DNA of 64,000 bases from Acanthosoma haemorrhoidale (GCA_930367205.1 OV884009.1:117193454-117257453); one strand, 5' to 3'; counted from the first letter of the stretch, positions 12,014 to 23,381 are shown. Notes: generated by a model not told the origin, from the letters alone. Translations and numbers: made by a program.

Positions 12014-12192
12014 GTTAATGTTTATTGAATTACAAGCTAAGAAAGGTTGGTAATAAGAACACGTAGAACGTTATAACAAGACTGCTTTATTTAGACCAAG
12101 ATACCTCTATCTATAGGTATTACCTGTAAACATATACAGATAACATATGTTTGGGGATTAAGGCTGGGCACTAGCGGCGCCTGGACTTAACT
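12013..12192 (-). repeat. 5' LTR of G1
   Basis: 180-bp copy of the LTR at 7675-7846. It ends in TTAACT on the + strand and is followed by the TATA target duplication and a short (TA)n run. Confidence 0.9.
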
Positions 12193-12206
12193 TATATATA
12201 TATATA

Positions 12207-12798
12207 TTGGGGTTTCCAAAATGTTGGGGTCTGGTTGTAATTGAGTGGGACAAGTGATGTTCCGATCCAGAAAGATAACCTTAAAATATAACTGGTTTTT
12301 CGCTCTTAACCAAAACATATTGTAATTTAAAAATTATTCTTTTAGCATTAGCTCCCATTTGATCAATCACTGTGCCAACTTTGGTCTCGATCACGGGTAG
12401 GGCGTGCGTAGTGAACAGCTACGGCTTGGACGAATACAAATGAACTCACAGATGCATACAGATTATCCCATTACAGGCACACAAATTTAGCGTGTAAAAT
12501 TAAATTGTATCTACAGAGGGTGGATGTTTTGCGCAGCTACATGGAGTTTAACGACCCCCGAGCTCCTGAGTAATGTGCAAACCATGCATACACAGGAAAG
12601 TACACTACGCATGTAAATCAGTGTCAATGAGTTAATTGATTGGCACGTATCACAGGTAAGTTTACCATGTTGAAAAATTAGCAAAGAACAATGGATATAC
12701 AAGAACAAAGTGGACATTGACTTTGATGGGCTAGGGGTTTCACGCCAAAATAAAATCAACTAACAAAACGGAAAGCAGACTTTAATAAGAGGGTGGTG
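12207..12798. other. No gene recognised
   Basis: Moderately AT-rich sequence with no family match. A consensus donor, CACAG|GTAAGT, occurs at 12652-12661, but every frame back to a possible acceptor has stops. Confidence 0.5.
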
Positions 12799-13294
12799 TT
12801 TTTGGGAATAGGGACTCCTGATTGTTTTTCATCATTTCTCTAGTCTATTATCTGTAAATGAAAGGTTCGGGGGAAGTGCTTAGTAAAAGATGTTTGAGTG
12901 TTTGAATATATTTATTCTGGTGGCCGAAAATTTACAATGTCATTTATTAATTGATTGAACAAATTATTACCACTATTTCTGTTACACCATAAAAATTCAC
13001 ACAAATATGAGTCTATCAAACTTGTTCTTGAGCCAAGTTCTTTTTTGTTGCTTGCCTTCGCTTGTGCATATAACAATTCAATTCGTTGTGCATGACTATC
13101 TGTGGTAGGCTCTACGAAATTATCCCTTCAGGATCACAAAATTAAACTGAAATATTATCAGGTACCAAGGTTCACTAAGACAGGTGAAACTAAACATAAA
13201 TATAGATAAAAACAGAACACATTACAGAAAAGGTCAAAGGCAGTAAAATAACAAAAATAATGCTGGATATGAGTGGGGTCCCTATTCCCAAAAA
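12799..13294. repeat. Possible MITE with 17-bp inverted ends
   Basis: TTTTTGGGAATAGGGAC at 12799-12815 is the exact reverse complement of 13278-13294, and similarity weakly extends inward. The 496-bp interior has no coding potential. No clear target duplication is seen, so a non-autonomous DNA element is only suggested. Confidence 0.4.
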
Positions 13295-13439
13295 GGCCCT
13301 AAGAGGGATTAAACTAAGTGTTGAGGGATCATTCACTTTCCCAAGAACACATCTTGTAGATCAAGTGCCTACACTAAGAAGAGAAAAACCATCTGTCGGG
13401 CTCAGATACGTGAGTCCCCAAGGTGGGGAGGAGACGCCT

Positions 13440-15040
13440 GCCACGGGCTAGGGTCACTCACTACAACCTCTAGCCGCAGTCCGGCGAGCGCCTAGAAAGA
13501 GATAAGGCGGGCGGACCCGTGGTCTTTCACCCTGGCTGCCGGCCTAGTCGACGGGCAGCCTAATTCGTTTTCATCTGACTCCATAAGATCTTAGAAGGTG
13601 TGCCCTGACAAAGCACTATGTTCAGGAGAAGAGAAACAGGGTAGGTTTATAGGTAGTTTGTGTGGTCTTGGAATGACCACGAATTCACACTCGGTGTCTA
13701 AGGGTAGGCGAAAACCGTCCGGATCCCAAAGGTGAGTGTGAACCGGAGTGAAGCAGACTGGATTGCCGTGGTAGACGCTACTCGGTAAGTTTGTAGGGCC
13801 ACGGCCACCGTCGTCCGCGAGGGAGAGGTCTCTCCTAAGGAGGTGCTAGTTTTAGCGAGACGAAGGCAGAGATTCCCACTCAGAAGGTGTGATGTCTGAC
13901 AACGCTGGACTAAAACATGCAGAGAGAGATGCATAGGTAGTTGAATGAGAAGACCATGGTTTTGAGTAGAGCAGCAAGCGTCAGTGCAGAGAGAGAGAAG
14001 TGTTCAAGGTGCCAGTTTGTTTCTTTCTGGCGTCTGTTTTTTTTTTTTTTTTTTTTTCAAAATCTTTTTATTGATAATATATATATACAATGACAAAAAT
14101 AAATAAATAAATTTGGAATTACAGCTGTCTCCTCGTGCTGCATTCGCAGATGCATATTAAGGAATGCATACTTATAGCTATATGCAAATATGCAAATATA
14201 ATACTTTCAGATTGTTGTTAATAAGTCCAATACACATACACTCACTAGGTTATGAGGCTCACCTTCAGCTTGTGACCGTGGAAAACACTAACACTAAAAC
14301 CTAAACCTAGAACCTAAGACTAAAGCGTTCCGGCCGCGACAGAGTCCTGCCATCGATGGGGGAACGGAGCGGGGGTGATCGTGTTAAACACCGAGTTTGT
14401 CAAATATTGCAGGGAGTTAAAAAATTTGATATGTCTACGTTGGATGAACTCATCCACCGTAGGCAGATCAAAGATCTTGTGAAGCTCACTGTTGCTCCGC
14501 TGCTCGAATGAAGTACCTCTGACCACTTTCATTAGTATACCGTTTTGGAATTGTTGGAGTCGCCGAGCTGTTGTATACGTCAGATAGCGAAAAGGCGGTG
14601 CACCATACAGCAGAGTAGGCCTGAGTATACTCTTGTAGATCAGTAGCTTGAGACGCAGTGATAGATTGGGGGAGGTCAGTAAATGCGTAAGCCGGTAAGA
14701 CTTCGTGCGGGTTTGCTTCAACTTCCTCGCGAAATGGTTACTAAAATGGAGGTGTCTGTCCATTTTAATTCCCAGATATACCAGGTTGTTAGCTGGTGAA
14801 TTTTCCTCCGTTCCTAGTATGTAACTAGTAGGTAGTGGGCTTTTTCCCTTTTACGCAGTCAGTCTTACCCGCGTTTACAGAGATATTGAGTCTCCCCAAT
14901 CTCTCACTGATCTGGTTACAGGCTACTTCAGCCTGTCTTGGAGCTACCTTGGCACAGAGGACCTGGCGTCTGTCTTAGGACGCGTGGTTTATATAGGCAG
15001 GCCAGCCGTGGTGGGGATGGCTCCCCACCTGCGGCTGTTT
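13440..15040 (-). repeat. TATA-bearing 5'-end-like repeat, interrupted by a retrocopy
   Basis: On the - strand this has GCCTATATAAACCACG (near 14980-15000), then about 500 bp that match 35220-35780 at several blocks: CTCTCTCTGCACTG, AACCATGGT, ATCCGGACGGTTTTCGCC and CACCTTCTAAGATCTTA. The last block is followed in one frame by a peptide-like stretch (MESDENELGCPS) that is also weakly shared. The layout suggests the promoter/5' leader and first codons of a retroelement, perhaps non-LTR. The identity is not proven. A 925-bp RT retrocopy (14038-14962) splits it, with an 11-bp target duplication. Confidence 0.5.
14038..14962 (-). mobile_element. 5'-truncated Jockey-like retrocopy with poly(A) tail
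   Basis: The target duplication CTGGCGTCTGT occurs at 14027-14037 and 14963-14973. The 3' end on the - strand has AATAAA about 15 nt before a pure A run (T run 14038-14056 on +). 14320-14763 (-) encodes the C-terminal RT region: LKLLIYKSILRPTLLYGAPP, then LHKIFDLPTVDEFIQRRHIK, typical of the Jockey clade. Upstream to about 14960 the preceding RT region is readable but frameshifted (ISERLGRLNISVNAGKTDC). The same subfamily, older, is found at 30770-31730 and 20590-20705. A dead-on-arrival insertion, but structurally clean and so probably young. Confidence 0.85.
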
Positions 15041-16822
15041 CCCCCACTAGCTTACCTCCCCTCTCCACCTGACGTCATAAGGTTTATTTGTACAAATATG
15101 GAAACAGATATTTTCTAGGCCGAGATGAGGGTAACTTTTGATTATTCGTAATTGAGAGGTGGCCACAACACCATCTAAGAAGAGCAATCTGGGGACAGCC
15201 TCACGAACTACTTTACCCCCTCCTTGCACGACTAAGCAGATTTCTCTCTGAGCCAGAAGCAATCACAGTGTATGCACTTATGGAGTTTACATCCTTTTTT
15301 TCTCTACTGTACTCTTCACTGTGAGTGAGTTGATTTCATTCAACCTCCAGGCGAAGGAGAGAAGAACAGAATGCAGAAACATCAAAACAATATCCACCAT
15401 GAACTAACCACTTTTCTCTACATCTCAACTCCAAGTAAGTCCGCCTAAACTTCAATCAAATTCAACCCTGGCTTGATCCATCACTACATATTCATCTATT
15501 CTTCAGTCACTCTGTATATCTCCTTATTTTTATTTCAAATCATTGTTGTCCTAAAATGTTCCTATTTTGGCCAACCCCACTTTAATCATGTATTTTACAG
15601 CATTATATTACTTTATTACCTTCTATTTCAGTTCAGTAGTTCAGTAGTTCTCTTCATGTCTTCCAGTTACAGTCTAATTAAACTTTAATAAAAAGTCCAC
15701 TCAATCTTTAATTTCAATTCTCATTATTGTAACTTACCAGCTCCTAAAACTCATTTTTTTAGATCTTTGGCTAATATTTAGCTCCATCTAAATCACCGAA
15801 ATCAAACACTAGGACAAGTGGTTGGATGATTGTGTTATAACGCAGACAACAATTTAAATAAACAGCTGTGAAATGTTTTTAAAAATATATGTTTTCTGTG
15901 TTTATAAAACAAAATATATAACCTATATCTAAAACTATCGTACAATTTAGCAAATGCGAGGATAGGAGGGCCAAATGCAAATATAATAAAATTATACCGA
16001 CACTTATTGGACAACAATGCAAATCCGTGGATTAGACGACCAAACGTGGCCGCAACTGGGTTTCGAGGTTAAAATGCACGGGTTGCTCATCTCACAAGAG
16101 ATGGCAAGGTTTAATGTTGTACGAACTATAAGAACAAAGATATCTATGATGGTTACATAATATAAAAAAAAATAGGAAAAGTATGTCCTTATCTAACTAT
16201 CTACTCTATATAGTATACATCCATATACATATGTATAACTTAATATATAACACCATAATATGAACTGAAATATATCTAAATGTAGAGCAACATGTTGCAG
16301 TTTGCAATTAAGGTTTTTGAAATGGCGTTTGGATGCCTCCAAGATGTTCGATGGACGCAACATCCAAAAGATGCACAACATACAAAAGAAAGACAGGATA
16401 GTGTGAGCGGTAGGAAATTAAGTGATCTCTCACGAAACGTATACATTATTTGAAGCATTTAAAACCTATTTATACTTAACGTGATCATGGAAAATAATAA
16501 AAATATACATTTATACATACAATTGCATGATAGGGCTGCGACATATTTCTTATTTTAAACTTAACAATATTTTCATTCAGAGAACTTTTGTAACAAGCTA
16601 GTATTGTCTTATTGTCGTATTTGACTTGTCACGCTTCATTTTCTAATAAATTTTGAAATAAAATTATTTTATTTACTCTATGTTAGTAGTCGAAAATTAA
16701 GAAAGTCCAACGTTTTATTGAATAAACTTATCACTATACCATTTAAAAGTGGCTATTATCAGTTGATCATTTCATTGCATTGCGTTCCTCCTAATATATA
16801 TTAACATAAATTTATTTTTCAG
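15041..16822. other. No gene recognised; probable intron or intergenic
   Basis: AT-rich, with only short chance frames. The stretch ends in the acceptor of the first micro-exon candidate. Confidence 0.45.
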
Positions 16823-16870
16823 ATATACAGTCGAATGCTTCAACTATCGCGAATCCTACACAAGCTTTGG
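16823..16870 (+). CDS. Candidate micro-exon 1 (48 nt, phase 1-1)
   Basis: Flanked by a pyrimidine-rich acceptor (ATTTATTTTTCAG) and the donor GG|GTAAAT. Read in phase 1 it encodes IQSNASTIANPTQALG, containing the sequon N-A-S and many Ser/Thr/Pro. The length is a multiple of three, so it can be skipped or duplicated without changing frame. All three frames are open at this size, so the frame is chosen by agreement with exons at 19152 and 21116, which share phase and peptide character. No family is recognised. Expression data would decide. Confidence 0.45.
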
Positions 16871-19151
16871 GTAAATATATTTGTTTTATTTATATACTAT
16901 AACATGTTTCTAGGAAATTAACAGTGTTTAGATATAATAAAATTTTTATGTATAAGAGACCAACTATTTACCAATGAGTTATTTTATTAGTGAACTATAG
17001 AACCAACTGCGAACATACAAGGATAAGTTCTAGGAAATGAGCTAGCCAATGAAGGAGTAAAAGCAGGAGTTTATAATAAAACCTTGCCGATACTATTAGT
17101 GAGTGGTTTAAATTATACTGAAGGCAGAACAGAATAAAAAAATAGGCGATATCCACAAATGATAGGCAGGCATCACAATTCATTCACACTTTACGAGAAT
17201 CAAACTTAAAAAGTGAAAAACTCAACCAAATATCTTCTGGGCAGACATACTTATAGAAGAGCCTTCAAGAAAAAAGCTGATCAAAAAGAACTAAACCGAA
17301 TTTCATACAATTTTCGACACCATTTACTACTTGGCTTTGGAGTAAAATACCATCATTAAATAGTTATATATTATTCTCCTATTTTCTTATTTTCTGTTTT
17401 TGAATAAATTCTGTTTTGGTATCCAATAAGTAGCCTATTATGTAATATTTATTATATCCTTATTGTTCGTTTATTGCTCTTCTTCTTCACTTGTTATTTT
17501 ACAACCTCATCAATACCATTAACCGTGGAGTAGCAGGCTCATATTTTCTATTGATTACGGTATACTATGTCGATTTCATAATCATTCTACATGAGCATGG
17601 CTCTGCATTCTGATTGATGACCAGAACTGCTTTTATTAGTCTTACCTCTTGATCTTACCTTATTTAATTCCCAAATTCCACTTGCACCATTGCTACCAAA
17701 TAAATAGGAACTTTCCCGTCTTCGCATGTAATATTTTATGTTTGTTCGGTAAACCGATGTCGCGTGATATCAACCACATTTTAAATGAGTTTTTCTTTAA
17801 TTAAATCCAAAGTTTTGCGATAGATAGCTCGCAAATAGCATGTATTGTCTGGAGGTGCCACTGCTTGTTCGTATGGCAAGACTCCTGCCACACAACAAAT
17901 AACGCATTTATATTTACAATTGAAGAAACATTATGGTTCCTCCCAGTTGGTAGTAATTGCTAGATTGGTTTATTTCTTTTGCATGCTTCACTCATTTTGT
18001 GATTAAAATAAGTAAGTATTTAAAAATATTGAAGCAAGATACGCCGTGAATAAACATTTGGGCATTTAACTAATATGTAGTGAATAATCAACTAAATACG
18101 TCGAATTTTTACACAAACTACATTATGTTTCACTACCAGCTCCCACCACTCACGTTAATTGTTAATATTAAGTTTTATAATGCTAAGAACAAGTAGAAGG
18201 GGTATGAGCAGAACTGTACACCTGCCTCGTGACTTCATGGAAGTTACTGATGGTTCCCTCTTATTTTTAAGTAAGCAACCGCATCCCTCCAAGACCTCCC
18301 TACTTCAAAGAATGTTATCCTTTTCTTTTACATATATGTCTCAGCTTTAGTCCCAGACCCCACTTGTTCCTAGACCTTCCACCCAGTATGTAGTAACGTA
18401 ACTCGCAATATTTTTATATACCAGTGTTGTGATTGTACTTCATAATAAAGCTTTTCTTTTTTTTTCTCTTAAAAGACTCTCCTTTACAAAGATTATTTAA
18501 CTATTATATACAGTGGAACAGTTTGGCAGCACTGTCAAACAATATTTTTCAGTTTGTAAACCACGGTGTGGTGTGTTAAAGATTGATAGAAGAAATATTA
18601 TTAAAATGTTATAATATAAATAAATAATTATTTTCAAACAAATGCGCCTTGATTACTAAATATTTAAAAAAAATGCATTACATTTTAATGAAAACTTAAT
18701 TTATTACTTAGTATTTTCGTGGTTGGCAAACGTAAAACGGTTTGTGGGGCCATGGTCCCCCTGCCCTAATTAATTGGACTGGAAATGATTTTAATTACCA
18801 AGTAATTTATGTTTCTTCGTTATTTATTGTAGGACGTTTTTATTAGTTTAATATAGTACATCTAACACAAACTACAAAATTACATATTACTCAGGGCGTC
18901 GATAAATTCAATTTGATGCACTTCTCAACATAATAGAAAATATTTGTTATTTTATTATCAATTAACATATTATTAAATGATACTTAATCATGTTTTATAC
19001 AGTTGGCAGTATTTTATAAACTCTGGAGTAGACTTTGAGTGAAACAATATATTTGTGCTTAAAAATGAATTTTCTGATCGTGGTTTTGTTCTAAAATACA
19101 ATTTACGTTATATGTGTTGTTGGTGTTAATTTTCTTTTCTTTCATTTTCAG
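16871..19151 (+). other. Probable intron; no gene recognised
   Basis: About 2.3 kb of AT-rich sequence between two micro-exon candidates. It has no coding signal or recognised repeat and ends in a strong pyrimidine tract (TTTTCTTTTCTTTCATTTTCAG). Confidence 0.4.
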
Positions 19152-19193
19152 AAAAACGAAATATGTCAGCAGTTCTACCAACTCCAATTCCAG
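19152..19193 (+). CDS. Candidate micro-exon 2 (42 nt, phase 1-1)
   Basis: It has the best splice signals of the set: a 20-nt pyrimidine-rich acceptor ending TTTTCAG and the donor CCAG|GTAAGA. In phase 1 it encodes KRNMSAVLPTPIPG with the sequon N-M-S. Joined after exon 1 (ending in G), the split codon reads GAA and the frame stays open. Same phase and composition as the exons at 16823 and 21116, suggesting serial exon duplication. Function unknown; the composition suits a secreted, glycosylated, mucin-like protein. Confidence 0.55.
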
Positions 19194-20589
19194 GTAAGAC
19201 CTAAATATCTGCATTTGAAGTATGCATAACCTACATTAAAATCAGGTAATAGGTAAACAGGTTATGTGGTCTACATAAAACTTTTTTTTTTTCATTTGTA
19301 TTTCATGTAGGTATTTTCATTGTTAGTAATGAAATATTTCTACGAATAACCTAATAGTGGGGTTAACATGGAGCATTTGTTTCTACTGATTTCCTTACGG
19401 TTACAATAAAAAAATAGTAATAAAACAGCATCAGCATCAACTTAATATAAAAGTCATAGCGTTCAAAATTTACCTTTGCTCATTGATAACTTTTACAGTT
19501 TTTTTTTTTTCTTAGGGCATGTCATAGATCCCCTTTGAACTCTAAGGTCATTGATACCCAACAAATCGATTACTTTAAATTATCAAATTACTAATTTATT
19601 ATACTTACAATCAACAACAAATGCAGCTACATGCATATTATAATTTTTGTGTGGAGTGCTCAGATTAATTTTGTTTATTTTACATGTTCTAACGGGAACC
19701 ATATCCTCTACATTTAATCAGACGTAAACAAAAAAGATAAATCCCTCTTGTTAAATCATGGTAATCTGTGGAGAGCAGATAATACCACAATTAATATGAC
19801 TTTACAATTAATAGTTTTATGTAAGGGCTAGTGGACAGTATGTCAAAATAATGTTTAAAAAAAATTCTGAGCCTGAAACATGGAATCATATTAAAAAATA
19901 AATATTATATAATTAAGCAAGCTTCTGGTAAAATGGGGGTCAGTGACCAAAATCAGGGTCCAATATTTGATTAGTGTGGGTTGGTTATAAATAAATCCTA
20001 AAATAAAATAATAATTAGTACAGAAGGAATGGTTTGTGGATATGCAAATTATAAAGCAGAAGGCTTATGAGTTGGGGCGATTCTGCTCATGGTTAATTAA
20101 ATTCTCTAATGGTAGTTTACTTGATGATATGTGTTGGTTGGCCAACTCATCTCCTCTCCTCTCTCCCACAGCTTGGCTGATGTAATGTTCTACTTACTCA
20201 TGGTGTGCAGCAGGGACATAAAACATAGGATACTGCTAAGCTGGTCAAAGGTCAGTAGCCTCTTTGGGCTTAGGGCTTGAGCAGTTGTGGCAGGCAACAT
20301 CTATTAATTGCCGGCAAATGTATGGTTTCTCACAACGGAAATCCGAAGCTTGATGTGAATCTGGAAACCGACAAGTGGCACGAATGACTTCGCAGCACGA
20401 ACGGCGATCACAGAAAGCTTTAGAAGACCATAAAGAATAAGACCTTTACTCTCCACTTCTTTCACACACACAATTCTTGTATCAGGTTGCGGTACTTTCC
20501 TGGCACTTAGGAACAAGCCATATTGATCTCACTACTCCCAATCTACCTATTACCACACATAGGGAAGATTTTAGAGAAAATTATTTTGT
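19194..20589 (+). other. Probable intron; no gene recognised
   Basis: AT-rich. A polypyrimidine-AG at 20140-20160 and an AAAG|GTCAGT near 20250 leave one frame open between them, but the phase does not fit the micro-exons and the stretch may belong to RT debris, so it is not called as an exon. Confidence 0.35.
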
Positions 20590-20705
20590 GTTATCTCAAA
20601 GCGCGGACAACGATATCAGTTTGTCAGAGCAGATAGGATTTCAAGCCAGGCTTAGCACAGAACCTCCCCTTGTGAAACTACAGTCAGAAGCTAGCCAGAA
20701 CCTCG
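20590..20705 (+). pseudogene. Short Jockey-like RT fragment
   Basis: Encodes EQIGFQARLSTEPPLVKLQS, the block around the conserved (H/Y)QFGFRxxxST of Jockey-clade RT. A closely related block is at about 30772-30835, so both come from the same subfamily. It abuts the duplicated segment starting at 20746. Confidence 0.65.
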
Positions 20706-20745
20706 ACTCTCATATATTCTACCCAAATATACATTCAAATAGCCT

Positions 20746-21556
20746 AACGATTATACTTTGATTACATCGCTGATAGAAAATGTATGGGGGGGATATATAT
20801 ATTTCCTTTATGTGATATGGTGGAGTTCCCTGTGAGTTATTTCGAAAGTTAAGTTGTTTTTCAAGGTTTGCTGAGATTTCTTAAATTCGAATATTTATTT
20901 AAGGAGAATCATTCAGCAGTCCTGGCTTATCAGTTTAAATTATCTTTTTAGGATGGTTTTTTAGTTTAAATAATATCGGAAAATGGGAAATGTTACTAAA
21001 CCATCACCTGTAGTCCTTACTCGTTGATTAAGCTCATTAAAATAACGTATCCACAATCTATTTGATGTTTTTAATATTTTTATGTTATAATTTTTTATTT
21101 GTCTTAACTTTACAGAAATCCAGCCAAACTCCTCCACTCCAACTCTAATAACAGGTAAATCAATATTATTTCGAATATATATTTTTAGGTCGCCTGAGTA
21201 TATTTATTTTACTTTTAGAACAGATTTTAATGCAATCTTGAGTTTCAACATTAACGATTGAGTGAAATATCCAAAATATTAAAACTTTTTTTGGTAAACT
21301 TCCGAATGTATAACACAATCTATTTGTGAGTTCAAGCTTCAAGAATTTGACAGGTGCAATAGAAAACAGCAGTATACTATAAAATTAAGAAAATATTTTT
21401 TGATATACGATATACGATTCCAATTGGATATACGGGATAGATATGATGGGGCCTCATGGCGTATTCATCACCCTTCCAAATGGTTCTTATGCGATTCTAG
21501 GTCACCGTCTTGTCACCGAAGGCTGTTTCGGGTACTTCTAGCCCAAGCCTCTCACC
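20746..21556 (+). repeat. Duplicated segment, copy 1 (contains a micro-exon)
   Basis: 811 bp repeated at 28573-29385 with roughly 99% identity by eye; differences include G/A runs near 20795 and single bases near 21188, 21246 and 21440. The segment holds the 39-nt micro-exon and its splice sites. An LTR retrotransposon with a truncated left LTR begins right at its end. Confidence 0.92.
21116..21154 (+). CDS. Candidate micro-exon 3 (39 nt, phase 1-1)
   Basis: Acceptor TTAACTTTACAG and donor ACAG|GTAAAT. In phase 1 it encodes IQPNSSTPTLITG with the sequon N-S-S. It resembles exon 1 at its start (IQxN) and all members end in Gly formed at the junction. It lies inside a recent duplication, and an identical copy with the same splice sites is at 28944-28982. 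Function unknown. Confidence 0.52.
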
Positions 21557-21558
21557 TA

Positions 21559-21749
21559 TATACTTTGCACAAGGTTTTAGCCAAAAAAAAAAGAAAACAC
21601 TTCACACTGTGAAACTCTTTATTCTCCATTCAGTTTTTCTCACTATAACCTCCTCACTCACTCATCTCAATCGATATATTTAATCATTGATAAATCGATA
21701 TTTTTACTAATAGTTATTAATTTTATTGCTATTCTATTGTTACCCTACA
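21559..21749 (-). repeat. 3' LTR, truncated
   Basis: 191 bp matching the LTR at 28298-28500, but missing the outer 12 bp TGTTGCTGCCTT. It is joined directly to host sequence ...CCTCTCACC. Confidence 0.88.
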
Positions 21750-21835
21750 TTACTCCTCTCCCAGTAACATGAAGGATGTTACGATATTAATTACACAAAA
21801 CTATATTAATCACTAGAGGCACATTTCACATTTGA

Positions 21836-23368
21836 TCACTGTAGGTAACGCTGGGGAAACCTGACTCTTCTACCAGTTCTTGTTGTTACCTCATCTCTGG
21901 ACGCTGAAGCTGGAAGATCCTGACTAGTCATTAAGGGCTGTGGCTTCATAGGCATTGTCAATAATCTTGGTTGTTGATCCATCCTACATGTTGGGTCATC
22001 AGGGTCCAAAATGTAAGCAGGCTTCAACCGATCTAATGAAATATTCACCTGTTTCCTTTGATCTGAAGGGTGATGTACTTTTCTTGCCTTGATATTATAA
22101 GGTATGGTCCTTCATAAGCTGGCTCAAAGGGCTTCTTTAATCTATCTACTCTTACAAAAACATGGGTGCACACTTTGAGATCTTTGTGTATAAATACACT
22201 TCTTGAATTCTTCTTTTCTGACTTTATTGGTTTAAGGGCATTCATCTGATCTTGTAACCGAGAGAGAAAAGTGCCGTGTTCCATGCGAGATGTCTTCTCT
22301 TGAAAAAATTCACTTGGCAGTTGAAGAGGTTTTCCATATACCATGTGAGCAACCGAATGATTGCCATCATCTCGGAGCGCCGCACGTAAGCCAAGCAAGA
22401 CTGTAGGCAAGGTTTCTGTCCACTTCGGAGAATTTTGAGCTTTAATAGCAGCTTTTAGAGTCCTATGTAGGCGCTCGATTTTGCCATTACATTGTGGATG
22501 GTATGGGGAACTCCTCTGAAGCTTTATACCGCAAACGCTAGCCAGGTTTCTAAATAACTCCGATTCAAATTTTCGGCCTTGGTCAGTAATAACTTTAACA
22601 GGTGTGCCAAATCTGCAAATCCAATATTTGTAGAACGCTTGAGCCACCGACTCAGCTGTTATGGTCCGCAATGGTATGACTTCCATCCAAGATGTAAACC
22701 GATCAATCGCAGTGAGGCAGTATATCTTGTCGTCAGATGGTGGAAGAGGGCCGATTATATCCAAATGTATTACACTGAATCGATCGTCTGGCTCTTCATA
22801 TTTTCCTATTGGTGTTTTTGTATGACGTATTACCTTGTTGCTCTGGCAACCAATACAAGCCTGAGCCCATTCCTTAATATCTTTGTATACCGGGCCATAT
22901 AAATTTTGCTGTTACTTGTCGGACTGTGGACTTAATCCCTGGATGAGACAACGAGTGTACACTGTTGAAAACTTGTTGTCTATATTGTTTAGGAATATAG
23001 GGTCTAATTGTTGAAGTTGAAATGTCACACCAAAGAACTTGTCCATTCGGAAGGGGGTGTTGTTTCAAAGTTAAGGAAGTATCAGATTCACGTAGCAGTT
23101 TAAGGTCTTGATCATCTTTTTGACTAGCTGCAATTTTGTCATAATCTATAACAGTCATGGCATCAAGTCGTGATAATGTATCAGCCACACTATTGTCGTT
23201 TCCACTGACGTGTCTGATCTTGGTTGAAAACTGGGATATATATTGTAGATGACGCTGCTGTCTCGGAGATGCTTTCTCATTTTTCTGTTTAAACGCAAAA
23301 ATTAAGGGTTTGTGATCGGTATAAATAGTAATGTCACTTCCTTCGATCATATGTCTAAAATGTTTTAT
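21836..23368 (-). pseudogene. Gypsy pol, second half: RNase H end and integrase
   Basis: Continues the RNase H interrupted by copy B: the frame reads SIKHFRHMIEGSDITIYTDH (RNase H), then the integrase finger with H-H (SLSHPGIKSTVRQ). Near 22885 a one-base indel shifts the frame; beyond it come CIGCQ and the catalytic core HLDIIGPLPP (first D), VITDQGRKFES (second D) and GKIERLHRTLK (E). A second indel near 22045 separates the C-terminal tail (NISLDRLKPAYIL) that ends at 21836. Integrase would insert the cDNA into the genome. Two frameshifts make this copy dead. Confidence 0.87.
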
Positions 23369-23381
23369 AGATAGATAAATA

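Larger units (their letters stand above)
7675..12192 (-). mobile_element. Gypsy-type LTR retrotransposon G1 (tRNA-Phe primed), non-autonomous
   Basis: A 4518-bp element flanked by TATA at 7671-7674 and 12193-12196. The LTRs are very short (172 and 180 bp) and nearly identical: one base change and one 8-bp indel. LTR ends are AGTTAA...TTAACT rather than TG...CA. In the element's direction the order is LTR, primer site, gag, TGA, pol (protease, RNase H, integrase), hairpin, polypurine tract, LTR. Two in-frame deletions remove part of gag and almost all of RT. It sits immediately 3' of Jockey copy A in a TA-rich spot. The close similarity of the LTRs says the insertion is recent, so it was probably mobilised by enzymes from a sibling such as G2 or G3. 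Confidence 0.92.

Noticed and set aside
12600..12665. Exon ending at CACAG|GTAAGT
   Set aside because: All frames back to the possible acceptor contain stops.
20160..20250. Exon between a strong CTCTCCCACAG acceptor and AAAG|GTCAGT
   Set aside because: Only one frame is open, its phase does not match the micro-exons, and the region may be RT debris.
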